Positions 48,931-63,100 are shown, counted from the first letter of the stretch. The stretch: DNA of 64,000 bases from Nannochloropsis oceanica (GCA_004519485.1 CP038135.1:683001-747000), one strand, 5' to 3'. The notes: generated by a model not told the origin, from the sequence alone. Made by a program: numbers and translations.

Positions 48931-51488
48931 ATGAAACCTAGAATTGCCTCGGCTCTAACCCCCATTGTTCCATACAAAACAGCCATGGCGCCTGCGGTAT
49001 CGGCGTCGGCACCACCGAGGAAACGATGGAAATGGAAATTGGCTGGACTGACCGCCGTGCTACTTCTTGGAGCTGGATACTTTCGCTGGCGGCAAGGTAA
49101 TCGAGAAAATTGCTAGGAAGGCTAAGGGGCTTGGACTCTGTGGTGGTCTAGTTAAGGAAATTGACAAGAGCTAAAGCGGCGCTTTGTGGTCATTGGGCTT
49201 TGCAACAAATCTTGCATTCGGTTGATTTCGTGCGTTTCTCCGTTTTAATAATTTGACGGACTCGCACGGGCATGGCTCATCCCCCATCCCAACCATGCAC
49301 CCACGTACAGGGGCCATTTTTAACCCGCCATACTGTGCGTGGAGATTCATAAGGTAAGCCAACTACTGATGATGTATGCTGATTTTATTCTCAACCCCCC
49401 ACCCACCCCCTTTCCCCAAATCACCAACTTCAATTCACACAACTCACAAGCAATTTTTCCTCTTGGAACGTGGCCTTCCCTGACTCCACCTCCGTCTACC
49501 ACGTCAGTCTGATGCACCTCAATAAAGGGGACGAGATTAAAGTCTCCTCTCCTTCTCTCCCCTACGCTCGATACTTCTCCTTCCAAACTTATTCTATTCC
49601 AGACTTTGTCTCCTCCGCCTCCATGCGGGACGTGGACATCCTCCCCCTCCCTCCTTCCCACCCTGATGCCGGGCCTAACTGCTACACCAATCTCTCTGCA
49701 GCGACAGCAGGCATACGACAAGGAGGATATGAAGTCATGATAACAGCACATGGAGACCAGGGCTATCCTAATGAAATGCGCGCCCTAGCCGATGACCGTG
49801 ATTCAGGCTTCTTCATCGTCTTCTTCAGGATCTACCAAGACCGCGCCGATAGCCCTCCTTCGCTCCCTCCCTCGTCCTTTTCCGCCTTTCAAGACGGTCT
49901 GAACAAGTGCTTCGGCCCCCAAGGACATTATCCAGAAGAAACACCGCAAGAATGGGGATGGGCCTGCCCTCCTACTGTTGCACTTCGACGAGTTTTTCAA
50001 TACGGATCAGGCGCATCCTTTGCGCCTTTGCCCATGTGTGGGTATCGACGCAAACATGGCATCGCCTATAATGACATAACGCCTCCTGTCATTTACTGTG
50101 CATCAAATCGAGAACCGAACCGTCCGCACAACTTCTTCTTGCCATCCCCATTTTATTTGAAGCAGAAATTTGCGAACAAGGATGCGAAGTACTTGTTCTC
50201 GTGCGCAGAAGCCCCGGGCGTTCCCGAGGGGACGAATGGGATGGGAGGGTGGGTGTATCAGAGGGCGAAACAGGGAAAGACAGATAGAGGAAGAGAGGAA
50301 GGGAGGGAGGAAGGGGAAGAGGAAGGGGAGGAGGAGGAGGAGGAGGAGGAGGAGGAAATGGAGGAGGAAATGGAGGGGAAGGAGGAGCCTGAGCTCTGGG
50401 CCCGTGTGACGGGGAAGCTTCCTCGGACTGCAAATGGGTTGTACGCCCCGCCTTTCATTGCGAATTTGTCCGATTACGATGTGCGGTACGTGTCCTTGTC
50501 CTCGGTGGGGCGAAGCTTGCCTTATCGAGGGTACCAGACTTTGCATGATGCCGATATCACGGAGCATTATTTACGAGAAATAGGCCCCCAATGGCTTGAA
50601 GACCGAAAATTCACGCTCTGGTTCGGACCACCGCACGTCGAGGTGGAGAAAGAAGGAACTTTCTCGTCTTCTTCCTCCTCGTCGCCCTCACCATTGCGCC
50701 CGGCAGTGGTGGCGGATGAGAAGGCGTTGTTCTTGCCGTGGGGGAGGAGTTTCGAAGGAGGACTCATCCCTTTCCCGGGAGTGCTGTACAGACAGATTCT
50801 GTCACGAGGCCAGGTTTTGAAGTCGATGAGGGCGGGAGGTCGGACTGGAGGTAGGACAAATAGTAGACAAAGCAGTGAAAAGAAAGGAGAGTCAGAGCGG
50901 AGCTGTCCTTCGCATGCGGCTGTTACAAGTGTGGCTCCTGCCGCAGCAGGAGCAGGAGCAGCGGCAACAGTGGCTGGTTCACCGACGGCAAGTCTTGCGG
51001 AGATTATTCCCCCGACATGTGAGAGGTGGGAAGAAGAAATAGTTAAAGAGGAGGAGGACCAACCTTTGCATGTTGTAGGCAAGCATATGTGTTGCGGTTC
51101 CTCGGCTCCGGAATGGTGTCATGATCCTGGTTTTGTGGCGAGCAAAATGAAAAGTTTTTATCCCTTGGTTGAGTATTATCATCGGCACCCTAAGCGAGGG
51201 CGAGGAAATAAAAAGGGCAAGGTGGACGAGGATGATGTGATGGAGAGGATTGGTGGGGAGGATGACGATTGCCGAAAAATGACACTGGTGAAGGAAGAGG
51301 AGTCGTTTCAGCCATCGTGTGTTGAGAAAGAACAGGCGGAAATTAGTGGAAAGGAAGAAAGGGAGGAAAGAGAGGTGTCGTTGTCGATGGAGGAGATGGC
51401 GGGTTCGTATTTAAATTTAGTGAGTGACATTTGGACCATAATTTATTCATACATACTCTTTTGGGGTAGTGAGAGAGGGCGGAGGTGA
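48931..51488 (+). CDS. Membrane-anchored paralogue of the 975-residue secreted protein
   Basis: Three exons: 48931-49096, 49311-49353 (43 bp) and 49451-51488, with phases 1 and 2, give 748 residues. Exon 1 ends in a signal anchor (WKLAGLTAVLLLGAGYF). After the micro-exon comes the shared domain: LPYARYFSFQTYSI, ASMRDVDILP, GGYEVMITAHGDQGYPNEMR and SGFFIVFFRIYQ. This block and a later one (PFPGVLYRQILSRGQ; DPGFVASKMKSFYPLVEYY) match the protein at 11-14 kb. Between them is an acidic insertion of about 40 residues made mostly of Glu, from a (GGA)n-rich stretch near 50275-50390. The lectin-like modules of the paralogue are missing. The C-terminus is Lys/Glu-rich and ends with a hydrophobic run (LVSDIWTIIYSYILFW) that may be a second membrane segment. 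Function unknown. Confidence 0.75.
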
Positions 51489-52156
51489 TGAGGGGATATA
51501 ATGTGATATAATTTCTCTGTTTCTTATTTTTGAAAGGAGACAAGAAATAAGGGGCAGGAGGCCAAGAGCAATTGAAATGACATCTGTAAATAAGCTGTTT
51601 GTGTGCATACACGCTTTCTACATGGGAATTAAGATATATGGTACAGAATACCACTCCAACTGGTTGGTGAGTAACGAAGGCGTGAAAGGAACAGAGTTCG
51701 ACAAGATGAAAATCACCATGGTCATATTTACAATAACCTACGGTACTGACATGAAATATGTGAATCAAAAAATGAAGAAATCACATGCACGTAAAAGAAG
51801 GGAAAAAATAGGCCAACCCGGCCACTTTAAGGTCAGTGTGTTTTGGGCAGCGGCGGCGTAATATGCACTTTCCCGCCAATGAACCTGGCATTTTTGAAGA
51901 GCCGCAATCCTGCCAAACTAAATGTACAATGGTAATGACAGGCGAAGCGAACAGAAGTAGACATCTCTGCTTGGGGAACAGTTTGGGGGTGCGATCCGAG
52001 GAAGAGGACGTTTATTACCTCAACTCAACTCCGGCACCAATATTAAATAGAGCATATTTGCAAGCTTAGGGCTGCCAAGAAACGCAACTAGCATAGGAAG
52101 TAGAGGTATTTTAGTTTCCAAACTTTCGTCAAAGGTTTGTTATACCAGGCGGTTAG
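51489..52156. other. Intergenic, no gene seen
   Basis: 668 bp between two plus-strand genes, AT-richer than the coding DNA. Only short frames are present. Confidence 0.55.
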
Positions 52157-54562
52157 ATGAAAGTGTTCGTCACAATCGCTGTTATTTGCTGCCGTGCCTT
52201 TTTTTTTCCCACCGCCACCATATCACACCAGCACAGGTTGAAAATAAGCTCTTCACGACACTGCCGTCCTCCATGGGCGCTTCTATTGTTGTCCTTGATT
52301 ATATACGGTAGGGGGGAAAACACTGCATGTGCTTTCTTTCTCCGTCAGGCAGCAGAAGGTCCACGGTACCCCTTGCCCCCAGGGCTTCACCCGCCGTTTT
52401 CACCCACCTCGTGCACTTCCGCCGTCATGTCCACATCCACGAGTACACCCTCACGGCAATGGGACGCGGCCCAAGGTGTGTGGGTTGGCTCGCGAGCGCT
52501 GGCGGACGAGGCGGATGAAATTCCAGACCCACTGTACATTTTTGGGTACGGCTCGCTCATGTTTCGGCCCCAAGAAAGCTTTGCCGCTTGTGAGCGTGTA
52601 GGTGGCGTGGTGGAGGGTTGGCGGCGGGTATGGGCGCAGCGGAGTTGTGATCATAGAGGGGAGCCGCACATGCCCGGACTCGTTGTGACGGTCTTGAGCG
52701 ACGCTGAGCTGGAAGGTATGGATCTACGGCAGGCGACGGACCCACCATCCCGCGTGCATGGTGTCGCGTACCGCATTCCGGACGAGCAGGTGGCTCACGT
52801 GTTGGACGAACTGGATTTTCGGGAAAAGGGTGGGTATACGCGGGCGGTGGTGGAAGTGCTTCCTACTCATTCGAACGGCAGCACCAGCACTGGCAATAAC
52901 GGCGGCTCTATCAAAGCTTTGTTATACACAGCCAACGCCGAAAACCCCAATTTCCATCATCCCACCACGTTAGAGGAAGCCGCACACATTGTCGCCTGGT
53001 CACGTGGACCGTCGGGCGAAAACAAGGAGTATTTATTCGAGGTGGATGCTTACTTGCGGCGGGTCGGCGCGGAGTGCGAGGAGACCTTTCTGCTGACGAG
53101 ACGGGTGAAGGAGGTGTTGGAGAAGGGGCTGGACAGGAGGGGAAGTTTGGATGCACGGCACCGGCAGATCCTGGTTGGGACAGCGAAAGGAGAAGGAGAA
53201 GGGAAAGGAGAGCCAGCGAGAGGAAGTGGGGCAGTATGGCAGCAGCTGAGACTTCTGGCGTGGGGGTCGAATCAACATGGACAGCTAGGAAGAAGGCAGG
53301 TGCATGGCGCGGTGCAGACGCAAGAAGATGAAGAATGGCCCTGTCCGTCACCGACTTCGGTGGATTTAGACGTCGCCGGGACTGTCTCCTTCCAGGGAGG
53401 CTCCCTCGCTACAGCTCTGGTCGACCACCACCTCACCATCCGTCAGCTCGCGGCAGGCGGGGGACACAGTGCGATCGTCACGGACGAAGACAGATTGTAC
53501 CTCTGGGGATGGAATGAAAAAGGGCAAGTGGGTGGAGGGAAGCACACAATATTAGATGGTACCCGTTGTGTGCGTGTCTTCCCTCGACGCGTGGCAATGG
53601 TTGCATTGGGGCACGCACATACGTTGGTCTTGGAGAAGGACACGGGGAAGATTTATGGCATCGGGGCGAACGCTGCAGAGGAAGCGACAGGGAGCAGCAG
53701 CTGTAGCAGCACTTGCCGTGCGATAGGTGGAGTGCCGGTGACCCTTTCAGGTGCTTTTGGAGGTGGTAAGGAACAGCTTCGTTTCAGTTGGTGCGCGGCG
53801 GGCGTTCGACACTCGGCGGGAGTGACGCAGGATGGTCGGCTCGTCACATGGGGTTCGAATAAATATGGAGAGGGGCTGCCGGTTTCCGTGAGGAGCTGGG
53901 CGCCGGGAGATGGAGGGAGGGTGGTGAAGGTGTGTTGTGGATGGCAGCACACGGTGGTGTTGGATGATCGAGGGCGGGTGTGGACGATGGGGGCGAATAA
54001 ATATGGGCAGTTGGGATGGGGGTGGAAAGAGGAGATGGGGAGGGAGGACGAGGTTGCGGGATTACCGCAGCAGGTCCAATGGCCTACGGCAGTAGATGAG
54101 GGGGGGGAGGGGAGGTGGGTGGAGGATGTGGCGTGTGGATGGTCGCATGTACTAGCCAAGACCCGCGATGGGCAGGTTTGGGGGTGGGGTCGCAATACGT
54201 TTGGACAGTTGGCGCAGGAGTCCAGGAATACAGCAATTGCTGCAGCAGCAGCAGGCAATTTGTTTCCACGCCGTTTATTACCATTGCCTGGATGCCTGCC
54301 TCATGGGGCGAGGGTGCGGGAGATTGCATGTGGGACGGAAAGTAGTGCGCTGGTGGGGGATGACGGGTCGGTGTGGGCGTGTGGCTGGAATGAGCATGGA
54401 AATTTAGGGGTGGGAGATAAGAAGGACCGAGGAGTTTGGACTAGGGTGCTGGGCTTTCCTACTCGGGAGGAGGAGGGGGCAGCAAGGATGCTGGTAGCTT
54501 GCGGTGGGGCACATGTTCTGGCGGTAAAGGAAAGAGTGGGTTTACAAACGGAGGAGAAATGA
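52157..54562 (+). CDS. Fusion of a ChaC-type gamma-glutamylcyclotransferase with an RCC1 beta-propeller
   Basis: Single exon, 801 residues from 52157. Residues ~125-310 are a ChaC-like domain: PLYIFGYGSLMFRP (the YGSL loop), GVVEGWRRVWAQRS, SRVHGVAYRIPDEQ and LDELDFREKGGYTR, whose Glu is the expected catalytic acid. Residues ~360-790 contain seven RCC1-type blades: LAWGSNQHGQLG, LYLWGWNEKGQVGG, IYGIGANAAEE, LVTWGSNKYGEG, VWTMGANKYGQLGW, VWGWGRNTFGQLAQ and VWACGWNEHGNLGVGD. ChaC enzymes split glutathione or gamma-glutamyl peptides to 5-oxoproline. RCC1 propellers bind proteins or act on small GTPases. The N-terminus can be read as a presequence (AVICCRA then FFFPTATIS, or LLLLSLIIYG then ENTACAFFLR). 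An ATG at 52427 (residue 91) would give a cytosolic form. No stop or intron signal separates the two halves. Confidence 0.9.
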   Translation: MKVFVTIAVICCRAFFFPTATISHQHRLKISSSRHCRPPWALLLLSLIIYGRGENTACAFFLRQAAEGPRYPLPPGLHPPFSPTSCTSAVMSTSTSTPSRQWDAAQGVWVGSRALADEADEIPDPLYIFGYGSLMFRPQESFAACERVGGVVEGWRRVWAQRSCDHRGEPHMPGLVVTVLSDAELEGMDLRQATDPPSRVHGVAYRIPDEQVAHVLDELDFREKGGYTRAVVEVLPTHSNGSTSTGNNGGSIKALLYTANAENPNFHHPTTLEEAAHIVAWSRGPSGENKEYLFEVDAYLRRVGAECEETFLLTRRVKEVLEKGLDRRGSLDARHRQILVGTAKGEGEGKGEPARGSGAVWQQLRLLAWGSNQHGQLGRRQVHGAVQTQEDEEWPCPSPTSVDLDVAGTVSFQGGSLATALVDHHLTIRQLAAGGGHSAIVTDEDRLYLWGWNEKGQVGGGKHTILDGTRCVRVFPRRVAMVALGHAHTLVLEKDTGKIYGIGANAAEEATGSSSCSSTCRAIGGVPVTLSGAFGGGKEQLRFSWCAAGVRHSAGVTQDGRLVTWGSNKYGEGLPVSVRSWAPGDGGRVVKVCCGWQHTVVLDDRGRVWTMGANKYGQLGWGWKEEMGREDEVAGLPQQVQWPTAVDEGGEGRWVEDVACGWSHVLAKTRDGQVWGWGRNTFGQLAQESRNTAIAAAAAGNLFPRRLLPLPGCLPHGARVREIACGTESSALVGDDGSVWACGWNEHGNLGVGDKKDRGVWTRVLGFPTREEEGAARMLVACGGAHVLAVKERVGLQTEEK

Positions 54563-54890
54563 AATGATGAAAGCCATTGAGTGAATATACCGATGTGATG
54601 GTCAGGGAATTGAACAGAAAATATTCAGGGAGATATTTAAATATTTTTTTCTTTACATTTGCGTGTATGTGTTTTCGTCGACGTATCTCTTGCTAATCAT
54701 TTTCTCGGCCAATGGGAGGTGCTCTATTCCTACGTACCGTAGTCTTCACATCATCGTTGCCCGCGCTGTAATATTCATGCGCCTTCTCCACATTCCTATT
54801 CCGCCTCTTCTCCCCCCCTTCTTCCCTCCCTTCTCATCTCCTGTCCTCTCTCTCAGCGCGCAGTGACTCGCAAATTGCCAGCCCTCCGCC
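54563..54890. other. Convergent spacer
   Basis: 328 bp between converging genes. AT-rich near 54630-54660, pyrimidine-rich near 54790-54850. Nothing else is seen. Confidence 0.55.
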
Positions 54891-56444
54891 TCAAGGGGCA
54901 CCATCCACCGCCACCACGGGAAGCGGCTTGCTTGCAGACGACAAGTCCTCGTCCAAAGCCAACAACGCCCGCTCGATCTCGCGAGAGCTACTAGTAGCAT
55001 GCTCAAGCACATGGTCAAACATCTCAATCCTTTGCTCCAACTTCGTCATTTTGTCCAACACCCTTCTCTCCGTCCTCCTCCCCGCCTTGGCCAAGTATGC
55101 CTTGGTCTTCTCTGAGACAACCCCAACCATTTTCTCGCAGACAGCATTCAAAACCGAGGCCACCGCCGCCGTCTCCTGTTGCATCAAAGCATTACTCTGC
55201 TGCTGCGACTGTGACACCAACCTGTCGTCCCGTCCCCTTCCCCTCCCGCGACCCCCATTACCGCGAACGACCATATCAGGTGAAGGCCCCCCCGAGCGAC
55301 CCATGGCAATGGCCGACAGTGCGGTGGACCGAGAAAGCTTGCCCGCCGTCGTAGCATGCCCATCCGACGAGGACACAGAGGGTGTGGAAGCTGTTCTGGA
55401 ACTCTTTCCACCCTTGCTAGGCCAGCTGGGCTGTCGGGTGGTGCTTTTACGGGTGCTATTCGTGTTGGCATCGGAGTCAGAGATGCTCATCCCCCTCCCA
55501 GAGGTCCGCATGGAACTGGACCCCCCCAAACTCGAACGCGGCGCATGCATTTCATTTGTCGTCATCTTTATGGCCTCTCCCGTGGTGGACATCTTATTGC
55601 TCTTCTTTAAATCTAAGTCGCCCATCAACATGGTTGTTGTCGCCAAGGACCCCCCCCCTGCCCCTGAGATTCCAGGCCCACCCCCCGACTCAACCACCAC
55701 GCGCAACTCATGAATGTCCACCGTCGTTACCCCCTCTGTACTTGACGAAAGCTTGAGCTGGAGCTGCCACACAAATTCTCCCGAGATCGTGCTTCCGTCG
55801 ATGGGGAAAGAATATAGGCCGGGGAGGCCCTCGACAGGCAGGCCTTGCACTTTTGAGACGTGCCGATAGTCAAATGTGTCCATGGGTCCGACGAGAGCGT
55901 AGACATCTAAGAGCTCCACGGAGGTGACAAGATGGAGGAATCGCACAACGCATTCGACTTCGGAGGACACTGTTTTGTTTTTGGGTTGGGGTTGTAGTAA
56001 TGAGATTGTTGTTCGGTAGGGATGGGGCATAGCATAGGAAGGCCGATGACAGGGAGGGCACAGGCTGGGCACTGTGTAGAGTGAAGTAAGTATATCTGCG
56101 TATCACCGACGAAATGTATGCTTACGCATAGCGGCTGTCAAAAAGCGTATCATTAAGATATGGGCTGGTCAAGCTCCCGTTCGTACTTCTCTCTTGCGCA
56201 TGGGCGATAAGTAAGAGACCTCTTCTCTATCCCTGGGCTGCTAATTACACTCATGTTTATACCTGCGCCCGCATAAAAAAGAAATACTGTTCCACCGTAT
56301 TTACTCACCATGCAAAAAGCAAGGGCGTGTCTGCTCGCCGCGGTGCAAGCTCAGGTCCTTGATAGCTAACTCCTGCCCAAAGTTGAATGCGCCATTTTCA
56401 TGGAGCTCAGGCTCACACGTCCAATTAGACTTGATGAAAGGCAT
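54891..56444 (-). CDS. Unrecognised protein: N-terminal folded domain plus C-terminal coiled coil
   Basis: Two exons, 56444-56309 and 55969-54891, joined in phase 1 (GCATG|GTGAGT to AACAG|TGTCCT), give 404 residues. Residues 1-145 look like a folded beta-rich domain (MPFIKSNWTCEPELHENGAF; GQELAIKDLSLHRGE; VVRFLHLVTSVELLDVYALV; GEFVWQLQLKLSSSTEGVTT). Residues ~150-300 are Ser/Thr/Gly-rich and disordered, with a GRGRGRGRDD patch. Residues ~300-395 are helical and coiled-coil-like (AVASVLNAVCEKMVGVVSEK; RRVLDKMTKLEQRIEMFDHV). I do not recognise the family. The N-terminal layout recalls adhesion-type or C2-like beta sandwiches, but this is not a call. Frames starting at the in-window MPSLCPP stretch read through the intron. 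Confidence 0.7.
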
Positions 56445-57286
56445 GACTGTGCTGTGTCCTATTTCATGTTTTTGTTTATCCGTGGTAAGAATCGACAGAG
56501 ATGTCTGAATGGTTAGTCAGACGCCGGAAGGAAGGCGTAGGGGGCCGGGCGAAGTCGAGCGAGACAAAAGAGACTGTAATTGTGCGGGGCGGGTCAAGGC
56601 AAAGAAAGAGAGCGACGTAGTGCTCATTGAGTAGAGAAGTCTCGAGTGTTGCCTTTCCTCCTCCCTGTGCGGACTAGAAGGGGCTTGCCAAGGCACGTGA
56701 CGACAGAGCAACCAAAGTTGCCTTCAACGGCGCGATCGAGGAAAACCGTTAAATTTCAATTTGGTGGGAGGTTTTGATTGCCGACCAACCACAATAGGCT
56801 CAGTTCTGCAGCCAGCAAGTGCTGATGCGCACCGTTCATTTTGTTCTTTATCAGTGGGAATTTTTCTCGTGATCTTTTCCCCCCCTTCGCCAGAGGAGAA
56901 AGGTCTGGCCTGGAAAGTCTAAGGGAAGTGATAGGCATTTAATCCTTCCTCCCGCCATGTTATTTTCTTCCTTGTGCCTTTCTTTCAAATTACTCATTGC
57001 CACACGACAAGGACCTCGGTGTTGGATTTTTGCTTTGATAATCGCTCCGCGGAATCGTTTCCCACTCAATTACAATTTAGATTTGACCTTTCCTTGTGAG
57101 GTCATTCTCACTGCCATCTCTTTTTCCCTCGCCTCGCGCGGGGCTCGACACTACACTCGCAGCCCAATACATGAATTCTCCCTCTCTCCTTTTTTTTTGC
57201 TCTGTCATTCTTTCCCTTCCTCCTTCCCCTATACGTACGAAAGTACACCAAGTTTCTTCCACCTTCATCCTCCTGACTTCCCTGCT
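56445..57286. other. Intergenic, 0.84 kb
   Basis: Upstream of the coiled-coil gene and downstream of GDP-fucose synthase, both minus strand. No gene, RNA or repeat is recognised. Confidence 0.55.
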
Positions 57287-59257
<1,971 letters not shown>

Positions 59258-60103
59258 GTTGATGGGCTTGCTGCCAGCTTCTTAGCTTCGCAACTTGAGC
59301 TGGGTGCTCCATGGGCGGTGTTGTGGTGGGTGCGAGGTAAAAAAGGATGGGGTTGGGGGTAAGAATAAGATAAAACCAGGGGGAAATCGAATTCGACATC
59401 TGGTGGGATAAAGATTTAAAGTTGTGCTGTGTTGGTCGATTGGAAAAGTGCTGCTGAGGACGATGGGATGGGTATAGCGAGCATGCGCTGCAGCAAACGG
59501 CCAGACGACGACGAAAGAGAGCATGTTTTGCCATCCCATCGCCGATTTCGCTTCAATATGTCAGCGGCCGGCACAACCCTCGAAGGCCAGGCAATGAGGG
59601 TGCGTACGAGGTGGTGGGTGACAACGGTTGAAGGTGTTGGGTAGGAGCAAGAGAGAAGGGGTGGTAGTAGAGCACAAATCCAAAATCAAACGATTATGAA
59701 TGAAGGCGCCCATAAACGCTTCCGGGGAAGGTCGGTCGGAATTCCTCCTTCCCTCGGTTGGCGTCGCCTTTAGTGCACTTCAAAGCCATTGATATCGTGA
59801 CTAAACTACACGACTTTCGGTTACCCCGCGAGAAAAGCTTCTTAATTTAAACCCCACGCACAGTGTCCCATGTTCACCTTATATCCCCACCAAACCTCCT
59901 CCCCATCTCCTCGTGAAAGATCTCTTGGTATTTGAGAAACATATTTACATTGTCTTTAATTGCTTTTCAATTCTGGCAGAATTCCGCTCCGCTTAAATAT
60001 CTTGTTCTACATACTACCTGCTTGACTACTCTACACACACTACTGTACGCAATCAACACTTATGACCTTCCTCCTCCCTTCCAAGCATTCCTCTTCCCCC
60101 ACT
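59258..60103. other. Intergenic, 0.85 kb
   Basis: Between two minus-strand genes. Should contain the GDP-fucose synthase promoter and the 3' UTR of the WD40 gene. No other feature is recognised. Confidence 0.55.
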
Positions 60104-63100
60104 TTACTTCAGAAATGCCCTCAAACCCACAAACCGACACAATCCCGAAAACCCTCCCACGGCAGCAAAGGGGTCGCCTTCCTCATCAATTATCACCCTC
60201 GTCACGGCCAATCCAGCACGGACAGGCGCATCTGGCACCCCCGCCGGCGACACCTCCACCGACTCTCCCTTCAACGGCGCTCTCAACCAAGACAACTCAC
60301 AAGTCAAACGCCCATCGTCCTCCTTATCGTCTCCCTTCTCCTCCTTCTTCCCAGATGCAGCTTCAGCCGCAGCAGTAGTCGCGCCATTCTTCCCCCGCAC
60401 GCTCATCAAGGTCAACAAGCACGTCTTTGTCATCTGCCCCCCCATTCTCCGAGGAATCAATCCCTCCTTATCCATCACCATCACCCGAAAATTTCCATCG
60501 TTTCCACCGCTCGTCGCAATCACCACCCCCTCCTCCTCCTCCTTCCTCTCCACCTCCTCCTCCTCCTCCTCCTCCTTTCCCCCTCCCCTCTTCTTCTCCA
60601 CGTGTCCCTTCAAAAACACCGCATCCAAACCCCTCACCCCATCGTACACAGGCGCTTCATGCCGGTACAAACGGACCTTAACCACGTCCTCGGGCAATCC
60701 AAGGATTCTCACGGCCCCATTCGCGAACCCCGCCAAGCATCCTACCCCGTTTGGCAGCCACATCACGCACGCACACAAACGGAAGCTCGATTTTTCAAAC
60801 AAGGGACGGAAGGGTTTGCGCATGTCCCAGAGCCGCAAGGCGCAATCGTGTCCGCCAGCGACGAAGAGGTGGGGATGGGTGGGGTGCCACGCGATGACGT
60901 CGACAGAGGAGAGGGAGGGTAGGGGGGCTTCTCGGGCGTCGAAGAAACGGCGGGTCGGGTGAAGCTGGAGTGAGAAGGAAGGGAATGGCGATGGGGAATG
61001 TGGAGGAGGGGGCCGCAAAAAGGAAGCAAAGGAAGGAGGGGGGGAGTAAGGACGGGAGATCAAATCGTCTGAATGCATGCTGTCCGTCCTGGCCGCCGCC
61101 AATGAGGCAGCAGCAGCAGCGGTAGGAATGTGGAGACGATAAAGGAGGGCCATGCCATTGGTGGCACCACAGAGGAGTAACCCGGGATCATGAGGCGAGA
61201 CACGGACGGATGTCAGACACGTCCCAGGCGGAGGGACCATCTCCAAAAGAGGAGGGAGGAGGAGAACTACAGGTGCTGCCGAGGAGGAGGAGGAAGAAGA
61301 GGAGGAAGGGAGGGAGGATGGGGTGGGTAGCAGGTAGACCCGTGCACGGCCATCCCCAAAAACAGCGACGAGGGCCCCGAGCACGTCCCTCTTCCCTTCC
61401 TCCTTCCCCTCCTCCCACCATACCTCCCTTGGCAACCAACGGACGTCCCACACAGGTCCAAAGGTATGCCCGACTCCGTATAACATCACCATCTCCTTGC
61501 CCCCCATTCCTTCCCTCCTGCCCCATATTTGGAGTAGGTTCGCCTGGCGTGTTACTGGATAGCCTTTGATATGCATGGGCAGTGCGTTCGAGGCTTGGTT
61601 GGAGAGGATTTCGACGTCCATGGCACGTGAAGCAGCTGCCGTTAAGCTGGTGGTGCCAAGGGCGATGTAAATGGAAGACGAGGAAGAGGAGGAAGGGGAG
61701 GAGGAGGAGAGAGGGGGGGGGGGAAGGATGTCAAGGCTTTGGACGGGGCCGCCAGCGTTGGCCAAAAGGTCCGTGTCGGCCTCACCTTTCTCCGCATCTC
61801 TCCCCCTCTTGTCACTCCTGCCCCTGCTGCAACTGCCCTTCGAGGAGGAAGAGGAGGGAAAAGAAGGGAAAGAAAAGGGCGAAGGCAAAGAGTGGAAAGG
61901 CAGGATGTCTACTAGTACAGGAGGAGGCGGAGGGCCACGGGTCTTGTGCACTAGCTTAAGGGGAAGGGAAGCCACCTCCAATCCGTTCTCCAGCATCCAC
62001 ACACTCAGATCAACCACCTCATGCACACGTCGTGGCCCCTCCTCCCTTTCTTCTGCCCTTCCTCCCTCCTTGACCTCCACCTCCTGCTGCTGATGATGAT
62101 GGCGATGATGATGCAACAACAATTGTAGCCCCTTCAGGTCGGTTCTTAAGCCCTCCTCCACCTCTCCCACCACCAACATTCCCCTATCAAACCCTGTGTC
62201 CACTAGCCCCTCCACCCCCGACAGCGATACAGTCACTCGACTGTCAACTACTCGGCTCTTCGATCCCTTCATCACCATCTGCCTCTTCCCTTCCCATCCT
62301 TCCTTCCCTCCAAACCTCCTTCTCCTTCTCTTTCCGTTACCAGCCAGCACGCTCACACTGCCTTCCTCGTCCTCTTCCTCCTCTTGATCCTCCTCCCCTT
62401 CCACATCCTCGTCGTTGTACTCTTCCCCCTCCTCCTCGCTCTCTTCCTCCCCCACTATCGAAAACTCCGATCCGTCCTCCTCTCCGTCCTCCTCCACTCT
62501 CCTCCTCTTCTTCCCCCAACTCTCCTCCTTTTCCTTCTTTTTCGCTTCCCTTTGCGCTAATTTTGCCGCCTTTGTGGTACCCATAATCGCAGCCCGTCGC
62601 CGACGCAATCCTCCCCTTCTCTTCATCCCACCCTCCCCACCCTCCTCCTCTTCTTCCTCTTCTTCCTTCATTCCATCCCCCACCATTGTCGTCATCAGCT
62701 TTCTCAGCGCCGCCGCTTTCTTGCTCCTCTTCTCTCTCAGTCTCCAGTCCGCATCATCCTCCTCCCCTCCCTTCTCCTCCCCATTCCTCCTTCCTCTCTC
62801 CCTCCATGGTGGCTTCCTACTCTCCTTCGGCCTCGCCAACGAAAGCAACACCGCCTCTACCTCTTCCTTCTTACCCCCCTCTCTCCCTCCCCCCACACAG
62901 CCCACGGCCCTCTCCAAATGGTATTTTAGACAGTTCGGCCCTTCGAACGTCCTCTCACATACCGGACACTTCAATCCTTGCCTCCCTCCCTCCCCTCCCT
63001 CCATTTCTTCAGGTGTGGGGTTCCGGGTGCTTTTTCGCTTGTATTGACTACAGACGTCTTTGTTCTTATGGTACACAAGCCCACCCTCGGAAATGAAAGT

